Source: Albidovulum sp.
GTDB taxonomy: Bacteria; Pseudomonadota; Alphaproteobacteria; Rhodobacterales; Rhodobacteraceae
NCBI GenBank assembly: GCA_028823855.1
Contig: JAPPFL010000068.1
Coordinates: 1-64,000 of the forward strand
DNA: 64,000 nucleotides
Reading direction: 5' to 3'
In this document: piece by piece, positions 19,079-28,111 of the stretch
How the letters are laid out: each line of letters begins with the position of its first letter
Numbering within the stretch: position 1 is the stretch's first letter
Position numbers and translations under genes: made by a program
Notes under the pieces: generated by a model
Seen by the model: only the letters and a program-made list of their open reading frames with translations
Databases searched by the model: none
What the model was told of the DNA's origin: nothing

Positions 19079-19166
19079 AACCCGGTCGAGGCCTTTTCGC
19101 CCACTCGGTTTTTCAAACGATCGCATCGCAAGGCGAACGCTCGGCGAATTGTTCCAAGTCGGGCCG

Positions 19167-19736
19167 TTGAATACGCCTGCGCACCTTATCGTTGGGGCCG
19201 CTGCGCTGGCTCGGCCCGGCCAATCGAAAGTTACCGCCGCTGCGCTGGCCGGTTCGCTGCTGCCCGATATTTCGCTTTACCTGCTCGCGATTCATTCCCT
19301 GTTCATATTGGATATTCCATCGAACGTTGTATTCGGCGAGCTTTATTTTTCCGAAGCGTGGCAAGCCGTATTTGCGGTCGACAACTCTGTCTTCGTTTGG
19401 CTCGCGATCGCGCTGGCAGGCGCGGTTTCGCGTCTTCCCTGGATGCTGACGCTGGGCATAGCGGGCCTGCTTCACATCGCCACGGATTTTCCCCTCCACC
19501 ACGACGACGGCAGGCAGCATTTCTGGCCCCTGAGCGAATGGGTGTTCGAGAGTCCCCTTAGCTATTGGGATCCCGGGCACTACGGAAATATAATCGGGCC
19601 GATCGAAGCGGCCGCCTGCTTTTTTCTCAGCATTTTTCTTTGGACGAGGTTTCGAAGCTGGATCTCGAGAGGCCTCGTCGTCGCGGCCGCCTCGATGGAA
19701 ATCGTGCCTGCGATTTACTGGGGGCTGGCGTTTTGA
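19167..19736 (+). CDS. small integral membrane protein (often mislabelled CobQ in Rhodobacterales)
   Basis: This protein of about 189 residues begins at TTG 19167 as (M)NTPAHLIVGAAALARPGQ, a start I know from Rhodobacterales proteins that databases often label 'cobalamin biosynthesis protein CobQ' without support. It has about four hydrophobic segments and conserved His/Asp positions (PDISLYL, LHIATDFPLHHDDG, HFWPLSEW). These resemble the YdjM/DUF457 group of membrane-bound putative metal-dependent hydrolases. The open frame extends upstream into the dehydrogenase gene but that part is not conserved. It lies between the amine dehydrogenase and the glutaredoxin-like gene; the role is unknown. 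Confidence 0.75.
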   Translation: MNTPAHLIVGAAALARPGQSKVTAAALAGSLLPDISLYLLAIHSLFILDIPSNVVFGELYFSEAWQAVFAVDNSVFVWLAIALAGAVSRLPWMLTLGIAGLLHIATDFPLHHDDGRQHFWPLSEWVFESPLSYWDPGHYGNIIGPIEAAACFFLSIFLWTRFRSWISRGLVVAAASMEIVPAIYWGLAF

Positions 19737-19889
19737 AACAGAACCGCGCGACCCGCGCCGACCGGGCGACGAGGAATCGGAGGGCTTCATTGAATGGCGG
19801 TGCGTCCGCCACGATATTATAGAAAACGGCAGGCGCCGCCCGCTTCGCCGCGGGAGCGAAGCGAAACGCGAAATTTGGAGAGACTGTAA

Positions 19890-20516
19890 ATGCAAAACAA
19901 GCAGAATGACCAAAAACCGGTAGGCGTCCTGCTCTACAAATGGGCGGGTTCCTGGGGACCGTTCCGCGTCAAGATCCCGTGCGGCGAATGCTCCCTGACA
20001 GTCGACGTCATAAACGATACGCTTACGACTGACTTGGCGGGAGTACCGGTGGCTCTGGAAATACGAGAATGGCTGACCGAATGGTGGCGACCGCTGCCGA
20101 AGGGCGGCTGGCACGCTCCGATTGTTATGGTCGAAGGACGCTTGATCAGCCAAGGCAATGCCCTGAACCGAGGCGTGCTTACCGAGGCGATCATCAACGC
20201 GTATGCACGGCGGTGCGAATTGCCGGGCAATCATCTTTTCGGCAAGGAAACGTGCCCGCACTGCGTTCGCGCGAAAGGCTACCTGGAGGAGGCGGGAATA
20301 GACTATGAATACCACGACGTAGTCAAAAATCCGCGCGATCTTTACGAGATGCTGGCGAGAGTCAAGCCGATAATCGGGCACAAGACGCCGGTTACCGTAC
20401 CGCAAATCTGGATTGAAGGACGGTATGTCGGCGGCGCCGACCAACTAAGCGAAATCGTAAAGAACCATGTCGAGCCAAATCCGGACCGCGGAAAGTGTTC
20501 GTTGTCCGCTGCGTGA
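19890..20516 (+). CDS. tandem thioredoxin-fold protein with C-terminal glutaredoxin domain
   Basis: This 208-residue soluble protein has two parts. Residues 10-105 begin LLYKWAGSWGPF, carry CGEC at 31-34 and look like a thioredoxin-related domain. Residues 113-200 form a glutaredoxin domain with CPHC (122-125), the TVPQIWI cis-Pro segment and the GGADQL glutathione-binding motif. It would reduce disulfides or handle glutathionylated thiols in the cytoplasm. The domain order is unusual for a stand-alone glutaredoxin. It is co-directional with the amine dehydrogenase and the molybdopterin oxidoreductase and may service one of them (inference). Confidence 0.82.
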   Translation: MQNKQNDQKPVGVLLYKWAGSWGPFRVKIPCGECSLTVDVINDTLTTDLAGVPVALEIREWLTEWWRPLPKGGWHAPIVMVEGRLISQGNALNRGVLTEAIINAYARRCELPGNHLFGKETCPHCVRAKGYLEEAGIDYEYHDVVKNPRDLYEMLARVKPIIGHKTPVTVPQIWIEGRYVGGADQLSEIVKNHVEPNPDRGKCSLSAA

Positions 20517-20680
20517 CAGGCGCAGGCCATTGCGCGGCAAAGGGAGGTTGGATAGAGAATCGATTCTCGGATTTCGCGGAATCTTGATACTGCTTGGCAC
20601 GACTATGTAAGTCGGCCGGCGCGGAAGCGCGGAGCGGAGCGGAATACTCGGAAACGCGCTCGACAAAAGGAAGAACCCAC

Positions 20681-22732
20681 ATGGAATCTGCAACCTCTGA
20701 AACTAGGCTGCCAAGCGTATGCCCTCTTGATTGTCCCGACACATGCAGCCTGGAAGCCCAGCTACGCGACGGGCGCCTCGTGGGTGTCAGGGGAACTCGA
20801 TCCAACTCCTACACGGACGGCGTGATCTGCAACAAGGTCGCCCGCTACTATCCTGAATTCGTGCACGGCGAAAACAGGATTCGGCATCCACTAAAACGAA
20901 TCGGCGAGCGCGGAGGACGGGAATTCGAACGGATTTCCTGGGACGAGGCTCTGGATCTGATCTTTAAGAATTTCTCGGAAGCAATCTCCGCGTGCGGTTC
21001 GCAATCGGTGATGCCGTTGAATTACGCAGGCCCGCACGGCGAGCTTGCGGGAGGCTCAATGGATCGCCGGTTTTTTTATCGCCTTGGCGCGACGCTGCTG
21101 GACCGGGGGCCGCTTTGCGGCGCGGTTCGTGGAACGGCCTATTCGAGCCTTTTCGGCATCTCGCCCGGAATGCCTCCGGAGCAGGCGGCGCATGCCGACT
21201 TGATCGTTCTTTGGGGCAACAACGCCACGGTTTCCAACCTGCATCTCGTACGCGAAATCAAATGCGCCCGCGACCGAGGAGCCAAGACCGTCGTAGTCGA
21301 TCCCAAGCGCACGAAAATCGCCGAGCAAGCCGACCTGCATCTTCAAATCTACCCGGGAACCGACGTGGTTCTGGCCATGGCGCTCGCAGCCGAGCTCGAG
21401 AGGCGCCGCGCGCTGGACCTGGATTTTATCGGCAAATGGGCTGTCGGATTTGAAGAATACATGGAAGCGGCGCGCGCGTATTCCGTTGAAGACGTGGTGC
21501 AGGAATGCCGGCTGTCGCAGAATCAGTTCGACGCGTTCGCCAGTCTCTATGCGTCTTCCCGTACCGTGGCCTCTTCGGTCGGCAACGGAATCGAGCGCGG
21601 CCGCAGCGGCGGTTCCGGATTGCGCGCGGCGATGGCCTTGCAGGCCCTGACGGGGAATCATGGTCGACTGGGCGCCGGCGTTATCGCCAAGCCTGGATTC
21701 GCGGTACCAAAGACTCCGGACCGCCTGCAGCGTCCCGAATTAATTCCCGAAGGCACCCGGACTTTCAATATTGTCGACGTGGCCGAAAAGTTGCTCGACG
21801 ACAAGCTGGCGCCGCCCGTAAAGGCGATCATGATCTACAACCACAATCCGGTCTGCACGCATCCCGACCAGCGGAAACTGATCAAGGCGCTGCAGCGAAG
21901 CGACCTGTTTATCGCAGGATGCGACGTGGCGATGACTGACAGCATGCTATATGCGGACGTCGTTCTTCCCGCGGCAAGCCATTTTGAATACGACGATGTC
22001 TACGGCGCATACGGCCACAACTACGTCCAGCGCGCCGCTCCGGTCATGCAGCCCGTCGACGAATCGCTTCCGAACACAGAGATTTTTCGGCGGCTTGCGG
22101 CCAGATTCGGGTTCGACGACCCGATGTTTCGGGAAAGCGATGCGGAACTGATGGATTCGGCCTTAGATCGCCATGACCCTAGGCTGGGAGGCATAGCTCC
22201 CAGCCAATTGCCACTCGAACGGGCCATTGAATTGAAGGCGACCGGCGGCGGCGATGCCATCATGTGCGAGACGGTCTTTCCTGCGACGCCTTCCAAAAAA
22301 ATCGAGCTTTTTTCGGCGGATCTGGACCGGAGGTTCGGGTGCGGCGTTCCCGAGTACAGGCGGGGCCGCCGGAGCATGCCGTTCATTTTGATCTCGCCTT
22401 CATCGGCAAAGCGAATCAACGCCACGTTCGGAGGCTGCGCCGCTTCCAATTCCGCCGAAGTTTTGGAAATGAATCCGTCCGATGCCGAAGATCGCGGATT
22501 CCGAGACGGAGACAATGTATCGGTTTGGAATGAAAGGGGGGAAGTTGCGCTCGCGCTTTCTGTTACGGACGCCGTGCGGAGAGGCGTGCTCTACAGCCCG
22601 AAAGGCACGTGGCTGAAAACCAGCGAAACAGGCATGACGGTGAATTCGCTTATTCCATCCGATATTCGGGCGGACCTTGAATGCGGAGCCTGCTACAACG
22701 AAACGTACGTCAACGTATCCGCGCGTTCATGA
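20681..22732 (+). CDS. molybdopterin-dependent oxidoreductase with N-terminal [4Fe-4S] site
   Basis: This 683-residue enzyme belongs to the DMSO reductase superfamily. An N-terminal iron-sulfur motif Cys14-x3-Cys18-x3-Cys22-x27-Cys50 (CPLDCPDTC) precedes the bis-MGD domains: VLWGNNATVSN, TVVVDPKRTKIAEQAD and ADVVLPAASHFEYDD are typical cofactor segments, and the last 120 residues form the C-terminal dinucleotide-binding domain (LEMNPSDAEDRGF). There is no Tat signal, so it is cytoplasmic. The molybdenum ligand is probably the Cys in GPLCGAVRG, but I cannot confirm this. The start ATG 20681 follows AAGGAAG by about 7-8 nt. No partner Fe-S or membrane subunit is adjacent; the substrate is unknown. 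Confidence 0.87.
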   Translation: MESATSETRLPSVCPLDCPDTCSLEAQLRDGRLVGVRGTRSNSYTDGVICNKVARYYPEFVHGENRIRHPLKRIGERGGREFERISWDEALDLIFKNFSEAISACGSQSVMPLNYAGPHGELAGGSMDRRFFYRLGATLLDRGPLCGAVRGTAYSSLFGISPGMPPEQAAHADLIVLWGNNATVSNLHLVREIKCARDRGAKTVVVDPKRTKIAEQADLHLQIYPGTDVVLAMALAAELERRRALDLDFIGKWAVGFEEYMEAARAYSVEDVVQECRLSQNQFDAFASLYASSRTVASSVGNGIERGRSGGSGLRAAMALQALTGNHGRLGAGVIAKPGFAVPKTPDRLQRPELIPEGTRTFNIVDVAEKLLDDKLAPPVKAIMIYNHNPVCTHPDQRKLIKALQRSDLFIAGCDVAMTDSMLYADVVLPAASHFEYDDVYGAYGHNYVQRAAPVMQPVDESLPNTEIFRRLAARFGFDDPMFRESDAELMDSALDRHDPRLGGIAPSQLPLERAIELKATGGGDAIMCETVFPATPSKKIELFSADLDRRFGCGVPEYRRGRRSMPFILISPSSAKRINATFGGCAASNSAEVLEMNPSDAEDRGFRDGDNVSVWNERGEVALALSVTDAVRRGVLYSPKGTWLKTSETGMTVNSLIPSDIRADLECGACYNETYVNVSARS

Positions 22733-22785
22733 CGCTTCGGTCGCGAAGAATCGGAGGAATCCTGGCCGGTCCCGCGCAGGAGCCT

Positions 22786-23550
22786 TCAGTCCGCGTAATT
22801 TGAGCCTTCCGCATCAAGAATCGCCTTCAATTCAGAAAAATGCCGATCGGACTGGCCCGGGTAGTCTTCCAATTCGGAAGCGGTTTTTTCGGCGATCTCA
22901 TGCGACAGCACGCGAAGCGGCTTGCCGGTCTGGAGCGCTCGAATGTAAGTTTCGGCGGCTCTTTCGAAATAATACAATCGGTTGAACGCGTCGGCGACAG
23001 TTGAGCCGATTACAAGCAAGCCATGATTGCCCATGATCATCACTTTTTTCCTGGGATCGGACAGCATGGATGCGCATCTTTCGCCTTCCGATTCGAAGGC
23101 CAGACCGGAAAATTCCTCGTCGATTATCGTTCGGCCGTAGAACATCGCCGTGTTCTGATCGATCGGCGGCATTGCGGAATCTTGGAGGCATGCCAGAACG
23201 GTGGAGTTTATTGAGTGCACATGCATGACGCAGCGCGCGTGCGGGCAATTTCTGTGAATGGCTCCATGCAGCCCCCATGCCGTCGGGTCCGGAGCATTGT
23301 TCCCCAGCATGGTTGCGCGATCCTCGGCATCTAGAAGCAGCATGCTTGAAGCGGTGAGGAGGGAAAAATGGCGCTGGTTGGGGTTCATCAAAAACCTGGT
23401 CCCCTCCGGGTTGACGGCTAGGCTGAAGTGGTTGGCGACAGCTTCGTGCATATTCAAGCGCGCCGTCCACCTGAACGCAGCGGCGAGATCCGCGCGCTCC
23501 TCCCAAAAGTCGGTTTCGCTGGGGCTAGTCGCTAGTGCAAGAAGGCTCAT
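22786..23550 (-). CDS. class II aldolase/adducin family protein
   Basis: This protein of about 254 residues resembles fuculose-phosphate aldolase and related zinc enzymes. Zinc-ligand regions are MHVHSIN and GNHGLLVIG, and the N-terminal anion-binding part is ANHFSLAV with NPNQRHFS. The start at 23550 (MSLLALATS) is taken because GGAG precedes it by about 8 nt; an in-frame ATG lies at 23562. This subgroup often lacks the catalytic acid of true aldolases and is of unknown substrate. It converges on the molybdenum enzyme gene (53 bp between stops). Confidence 0.85.
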   Translation of the reverse strand: MSLLALATSPSETDFWEERADLAAAFRWTARLNMHEAVANHFSLAVNPEGTRFLMNPNQRHFSLLTASSMLLLDAEDRATMLGNNAPDPTAWGLHGAIHRNCPHARCVMHVHSINSTVLACLQDSAMPPIDQNTAMFYGRTIIDEEFSGLAFESEGERCASMLSDPRKKVMIMGNHGLLVIGSTVADAFNRLYYFERAAETYIRALQTGKPLRVLSHEIAEKTASELEDYPGQSDRHFSELKAILDAEGSNYAD

Positions 23551-23841
23551 CGATCGCTCCATTAATCAACATTGCGCCCGTAAACTAAACCGAATCCCCA
23601 ATCATCCCAAAGAAAAAAACTGGAATTTGAAGGGATTTCCGGAATTTACCGCAATTCAACTAGCGCATTCTCTCGCAAATCCGGCCGTATCGAATTTTTT
23701 GAAAGCCGGTTCGGCTTGCTCGGCAAGTTGACAATCTCGGATTGCCGCTGAAAGATACGAATGCGCCGCGAGTTGGCCGCGAAAGAGAAAAGCGGAATTT
23801 CGCGAATAACGGATGCCCCAGAAAGACCCAGGAAATCGAAA

Positions 23842-24624
23842 ATGGACCGAATCTCCGACAAGCGATACGAGAGCGAACTGCTGAATCTGCAGAGCGAACT
23901 CGTCGTTCTGGCCGAATGGGTAAAATCCGAAAAACTGAAAGTCGCGGTGATATTCGAAGGCCGGGACGCCGCAGGAAAGGGCGGCGCGATCAACCGCATA
24001 ACGCAGTACGTCAGTCCCAGAATCTGCCGCGTCGTTGCCCTTCCCGCGCCTACCGAAAGGGAAAGATCGCAATGGTACTATCAGCGCTATGTGGCGCATC
24101 TTCCGAGCGCCGGAGAAATCGTCCTGTTCGACCGAAGCTGGTACAATCGCGCGGGTGTCGAAAAGGTCATGGGGTTCTGTACAGACGAGGAATACGAGGA
24201 ATTCCTGCGTTCCTGCCCGCTTTTCGAAGAGATGCTGGTCCGATCTGGAATAGTGCTGATCAAGTACTGGTTTTCGGTTTCGGACGAAGTGCAGGAAAAG
24301 AGATTTCTGAGCCGCGCGCAGTTGCCTCACAAACGGTGGAAGCTCAGTCCGATGGATTTGGAGGCGCGAAATCGATGGGAAGAATTTTCCGAGGCTAAGG
24401 ATACGATGTTCGCCCGCACGGATACGAATTTGGCACCGTGGCACGTCGTCGACGCGGATGTCAAAAGGCACGCGAGGCTCAACTGCATCCACCATTTTCT
24501 TTCTTCAATTCCCTACAAGGACCAGTCGGAAGGGCCAATCAACCTTCCTCCGCGTCCTAGATCAAAGGGCTACGAACGGGTGCCCTTCGAATCGCAAACG
24601 TTCGTGCCAGCGGTCTATCCTTAA
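23842..24624 (+). CDS. ppk2: polyphosphate kinase 2 (class I type)
   Basis: This 260-residue kinase transfers phosphate between polyphosphate and nucleoside diphosphates. It has Walker A GRDAAGKGG, the PPK2 lid region (PTERERSQWYYQRY), Walker B LFDRSWYNRAGVE, and the conserved KYWFSVSDEVQEKRF segment. It is a single-domain, class-I-length protein. ATG 23842 (MDRISDKRYE) follows AGGAAA by 6-7 nt; the open frame extends 27 codons upstream. It is monocistronic, divergent from the aldolase gene. Confidence 0.93.
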   Translation: MDRISDKRYESELLNLQSELVVLAEWVKSEKLKVAVIFEGRDAAGKGGAINRITQYVSPRICRVVALPAPTERERSQWYYQRYVAHLPSAGEIVLFDRSWYNRAGVEKVMGFCTDEEYEEFLRSCPLFEEMLVRSGIVLIKYWFSVSDEVQEKRFLSRAQLPHKRWKLSPMDLEARNRWEEFSEAKDTMFARTDTNLAPWHVVDADVKRHARLNCIHHFLSSIPYKDQSEGPINLPPRPRSKGYERVPFESQTFVPAVYP

Positions 24625-24875
24625 CTCCGCCAAGTTTGCGCGGGTATCGCGAACCGCCGATCAAATTCGGCAAGGCAGAGATCGCTTCCATCAGCAGGTA
24701 TCGCGGATTCCCAAGCCCGGAATTGAAGAAACGAGTTGTACGGGCTCGCTTCATTCAGGATGGGCAAAACGGCGCATTGACTGGCGCATGCGACCGGCTA
24801 TTTTAGCGGCGTCGGCGAAGAGAGCTTGACTGGTTCGCTCGCAGGGCGCCTAGCGAAATTGGAAGTGAACATTCG

Positions 24876-25871
24876 ATGAGAAAACCGAGAATTGCCGTCA
24901 TTCCCGGCGATCCAAGCGGAATCGGCCCCGAGCTAGTCGCGAAATTGCTGTCCGATTCTGAAACGGCCGAAAGGGCCGATATTCTTTTGATCGGCGATTC
25001 TCACGTGTTGAGAATGGGCGAAACGCAGTCCGAAGTATCCTTCGAAAGGACGCCCTGCGATCCGGAAGGCGACTGGACTCGAATCGAGCCGATAGCATGG
25101 TTCGAGACGGAATCAATTCGCGAAGATGAAATCGCCGTCGCTAGCTCAGCAAAACCGTGCGGCAAGTGCGCTATTGAAAACCTTTCGACAGCGCTGGACT
25201 TCGTCAAGGATGGCGTCGTCGACGGCCTTCTTTTCGCTCCCTTCAACAAGGAAGCCCTGCATATGGCGGGGCTCGGCCATAACGACGAACTTCACTTTAT
25301 AGCCGAATATCTCGGTGCCGAGGGCTATATTTCCGAAGTCAACACGCTCGAAGGGATATGGACTAGCCGCGTAACGAGCCACATCGCCTTGCGCGATGTG
25401 GCGGATACCATCAGCGAGGACCGGATTTGCAAGGCAATCCTACTAATCGACGGATTGCTTCGCCGATCGGGGATCAAGAGGCCCCGCATTTCGGTTGCGG
25501 CTCTAAATCCCCATGCGGGAGACGGCGGCAACTTTGGAAGCGAAGAGATTTGCGTTATCAGGCCCGCAGTGGAGAAAATGGCTGCCCGGCAGCTGGCTGT
25601 CGACGGTCCGTGGCCTTCGGACACTGTATTCCTCAAGGCGAAAGCGGGCGAAATTGATGCCGTCGTCACGATGTACCACGATCAGGGACAGATCGCTCTT
25701 AAGCTCATGGGCTTCGATCGGGGAGTTTCGGTGCTGGGCGGATTGCCCGTCCCTGTAGCGACGCCCGCTCACGGCACGGCGTTCGACATCGCCGGAAAGG
25801 GTATCGCGGAAGCCGGCGCGATTCGCGCCGCCTTTGCAACGGTCTGCGATATGGTTGGCAACTGGCGCTAG
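24876..25871 (+). CDS. pdxA: 4-hydroxythreonine-4-phosphate dehydrogenase family (PdxA/PdxA2)
   Basis: This 331-residue NAD-dependent enzyme has the PdxA start (IAVIPGDPSGIGPE), the three metal-binding His regions (TSHIALRDV, NPHAGDGG, MYHDQGQIALK) and the C-terminal TPAHGTAFDIAGKG. PdxA makes the pyridoxal 5'-phosphate precursor in the cytoplasm; the PdxA2 branch instead oxidises 4-phospho-erythronate or threonate and sits with sugar-acid genes. No DUF1537 kinase is nearby, but the gene meets the sugar-acid dehydratase tail to tail (17 bp between stops), so both readings are open. Confidence 0.9.
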   Translation: MRKPRIAVIPGDPSGIGPELVAKLLSDSETAERADILLIGDSHVLRMGETQSEVSFERTPCDPEGDWTRIEPIAWFETESIREDEIAVASSAKPCGKCAIENLSTALDFVKDGVVDGLLFAPFNKEALHMAGLGHNDELHFIAEYLGAEGYISEVNTLEGIWTSRVTSHIALRDVADTISEDRICKAILLIDGLLRRSGIKRPRISVAALNPHAGDGGNFGSEEICVIRPAVEKMAARQLAVDGPWPSDTVFLKAKAGEIDAVVTMYHDQGQIALKLMGFDRGVSVLGGLPVPVATPAHGTAFDIAGKGIAEAGAIRAAFATVCDMVGNWR

Positions 25872-25888
25872 CCCGCCGACGGCTCGTC

Positions 25889-26806
25889 CTATTTCCCCCA
25901 GTTCAATGCGACCGCGTCGACTTGGGAAAGCATGCCCAGAAGCCTCTTCTTGGTTTCCGCGGGCAGAGGCGGAATCGGGTGGCGGCAAAAGTCGGACTTG
26001 ATGACACCGCCCGCCTGCATGGCCGCTTTCGCCGCGCGGAATCCGCATTGCCGGTTTTCGAAATTGATGATGGGTAGAATGGCGTTGTACTCGGATTCGG
26101 CCTCGTCGCGGCGTCCCGCCAGATAATTGACGATTACGCCGCGAATCAGTTCCGGAATGAGCGCGGACGACATGCATCCGGTCGCTCCCGCGTCCAGGTC
26201 GGCCAAGAGAGTTATGCCTTCTTCGCCGTCGAACGGTCCCTCAATGCGATTGCCCCCGAGTTCGAGCAGTATTCGCAATTTGGATGCGGCCCCGGCGCAT
26301 TCAATCTTAAAGAGCCGGACATTGTCCAGCTCCCGGGCCATTTTGGCGAGCAGCGGCGCGGGAAGATCGACGCCTGAAAGCGGGGCATCCTGGACCATGA
26401 CCGGGATTCCGACTTCGCCGATGCGGGCGAATTGTTCGTAAGTCTGTTCGCGCGTGCCCTTAAGCAATGCGCCGTGATAGGGGGCCATCGCCATAACCGC
26501 GGCCGCGCCAAGTTCCATCGCGTATCTGGTGCGTTCGACTGCGATGCGCGTCGCAAAATGGCTGACCGTCACGATAATGGGAATCCGACCCGCCGCGTGT
26601 TCCATGCACAGGCGCGTTAGCTCCGCTCTTTCTTCGTCCGTGAGGAGAAATTGCTCCGAGTAGTTGGCAAGGATGCATATCCCGTCGACCGCCTGGTCGA
26701 TCATGCAGTCGAGAATTCGCCGCATTCCTTCAAAGTCGACAGCGCCGTTTTCGGAAAACGGCGTCGGCGCGACTGGCCAGGCTCCGCTGTAGGAGCGATT
26801 ATTCAT
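25889..26806 (-). CDS. L-2-keto-3-deoxyarabonate dehydratase-like, DapA superfamily
   Basis: This 305-residue aldolase-fold enzyme keeps the Schiff-base lysine (FKIECAGAASK) but lacks the catalytic Tyr of dihydrodipicolinate synthase; the strand reads PVMVQDAPLSG. It also has ILANYSEQFLLTDEE instead of the GTTGE motif and a matching late motif (FDGEEGITLLADLDAGATG). From memory, these are the marks of Azospirillum L-2-keto-3-deoxyarabonate dehydratase, which converts L-2-keto-3-deoxypentonate to alpha-ketoglutarate semialdehyde. The gene is the last of a minus-strand cluster tctC-tctB-tctA-rhmD-like-this, 131 bp after the dehydratase gene. DHDPS annotation would be wrong. Confidence 0.85.
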   Translation of the reverse strand: MNNRSYSGAWPVAPTPFSENGAVDFEGMRRILDCMIDQAVDGICILANYSEQFLLTDEERAELTRLCMEHAAGRIPIIVTVSHFATRIAVERTRYAMELGAAAVMAMAPYHGALLKGTREQTYEQFARIGEVGIPVMVQDAPLSGVDLPAPLLAKMARELDNVRLFKIECAGAASKLRILLELGGNRIEGPFDGEEGITLLADLDAGATGCMSSALIPELIRGVIVNYLAGRRDEAESEYNAILPIINFENRQCGFRAAKAAMQAGGVIKSDFCRHPIPPLPAETKKRLLGMLSQVDAVALNWGK

Positions 26807-26937
26807 GCGTTCTACCTCGTTCTTGTTCCTCGGTCCGGTTTTTCGGTACTCGGCGCGGCGATCGCGCTACGAATCCATTGTCTATCTTCGGCATTCGGCC
26901 TGGAGATCGCGATTTACTCCGATCGACCTTCGAACGC

Positions 26938-28110
26938 CTATTCCTGAATCTGGAAATTTTCCGCATGCCTTTCCGTGATGCGGATGCCGAGGCCCGGCGC
27001 GGATTCGTCAAGATCAAGATATCCGTCGCGCGCCTCCGGATCGCCTTCGAATATGTAGTAGAAGAGCTCGTTGCCGATTTCTACGTCGAACACGGGAAAA
27101 TACTCGGACATCGGGCAGTTGGGGCTCGACATCGTCAAGTGATAGTTGTGAACCTGGCCCGCGTGCGGGATTACGGGAATCTGAAAGGCTTCCGCCAGGG
27201 CGTTGATCTTGTGCGCGGCGGTGATGCCGCCTACCCTGTTCGTGTCGTACTGGACGACCGAGACCGCGCGAGCGTCGAGGAGCTGGCGGAATCCAAACAA
27301 CGTGTATTCGTGCTCGCCGCCGGAAATCGGGATCGGTCCGGCGTTGAGCGCGGCGTAGCCGTGAATGTCGTCCGCGATCACCGGCTCTTCCAGCCACCTC
27401 GGTTCGTATTTTTCCAGTTTGGGCAGCATTCGCCGACTATAGTCCAGGTTCCAGCCCATATAGGCTTCCACCATAAGGTCGGTGTCGTATCCGACGACCT
27501 CGCGCACGGCCTCGACGCGGCGAAGGTTTTCGCGCATGCCCGCCATGCCGTCCTTTGGACCGAAACCAAATCGCATTTTGAAGGCCCGGTAGCCGGCATT
27601 GAGCGCCGTTTCCGCCTCGGTTTGCATGTTTTCGACCGTGTCTGAGTAGAGCTTCGAATAGTACACCGGAATTTTTTCCTTAGTACGCCCGCCGAGCAAT
27701 TTGAATACCGGCTTGCCGGCGAGGCGGCCCATCAAATCCCAAATCGCGATATCCACGGCGCTGATCGCCGTCATTCCAACTCCCTTGCGGCCCCAAGCCA
27801 TCGTCTTTCGATACATTCGCTCCCAAAGGAGCGCGTAGTCGAAAGGGTCTTCTCCCACAACGAGCGGGGCGTAGTAGTTGTCGATCGCCGCCTTGACCAG
27901 AACGGGAGCGAGAGCGGCGTTTCCTATGCCGATTTCGCCGGAGTCCGCTTCGACTTCGCAGGTTAGCCACTGATGGAAGCGAAAGCTCTGCATTGAATCT
28001 CCCTTGTCCCAGAGAATATCGCCGGCATTCGTGCAAAAGTTTTCCTGCGGGGGCACGGTTGGTCCGGTCCAGTTCCAGACGCGGGCGCGTACTGACTTGA
28101 TTTTTGTCAT
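26938..28110 (-). CDS. acid-sugar dehydratase of the enolase superfamily (L-rhamnonate dehydratase-like)
   Basis: This 390-residue enzyme belongs to the mandelate racemase/enolase superfamily. It has the RhmD-like N-terminal capping region ([38 protein letters not shown]), the metal ligands in [16 protein letters not shown] and SGGEHEYT, the Asp of the acid-base dyad (QYDTNRVGG) and its His in [12 protein letters not shown]. Members dehydrate L-rhamnonate, L-mannonate or L-lyxonate to 2-keto-3-deoxy acids. Start 28110 (MTKIKSVRA) has AGGAAGG 4 nt before it, just after the tctA stop. Pairing with a C5 keto-deoxy acid dehydratase points to L-lyxonate or another L-pentonate rather than rhamnonate (inference). 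Confidence 0.87.
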   Translation of the reverse strand: MTKIKSVRARVWNWTGPTVPPQENFCTNAGDILWDKGDSMQSFRFHQWLTCEVEADSGEIGIGNAALAPVLVKAAIDNYYAPLVVGEDPFDYALLWERMYRKTMAWGRKGVGMTAISAVDIAIWDLMGRLAGKPVFKLLGGRTKEKIPVYYSKLYSDTVENMQTEAETALNAGYRAFKMRFGFGPKDGMAGMRENLRRVEAVREVVGYDTDLMVEAYMGWNLDYSRRMLPKLEKYEPRWLEEPVIADDIHGYAALNAGPIPISGGEHEYTLFGFRQLLDARAVSVVQYDTNRVGGITAAHKINALAEAFQIPVIPHAGQVHNYHLTMSSPNCPMSEYFPVFDVEIGNELFYYIFEGDPEARDGYLDLDESAPGLGIRITERHAENFQIQE

Positions 28111-28111
28111 T

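Noticed and set aside
19113-20444. 443-codon open frame on the minus strand opposite the membrane protein and glutaredoxin-like genes
   Set aside because: It is antisense to two genes with clear family motifs, its translation is arginine-rich without motifs, and it has no ribosome site.
25889-26806. Annotation as dihydrodipicolinate synthase (dapA)
   Set aside because: The catalytic Tyr and the GTTGE motif are absent, and the sequence matches the keto-deoxyarabonate dehydratase pattern instead.
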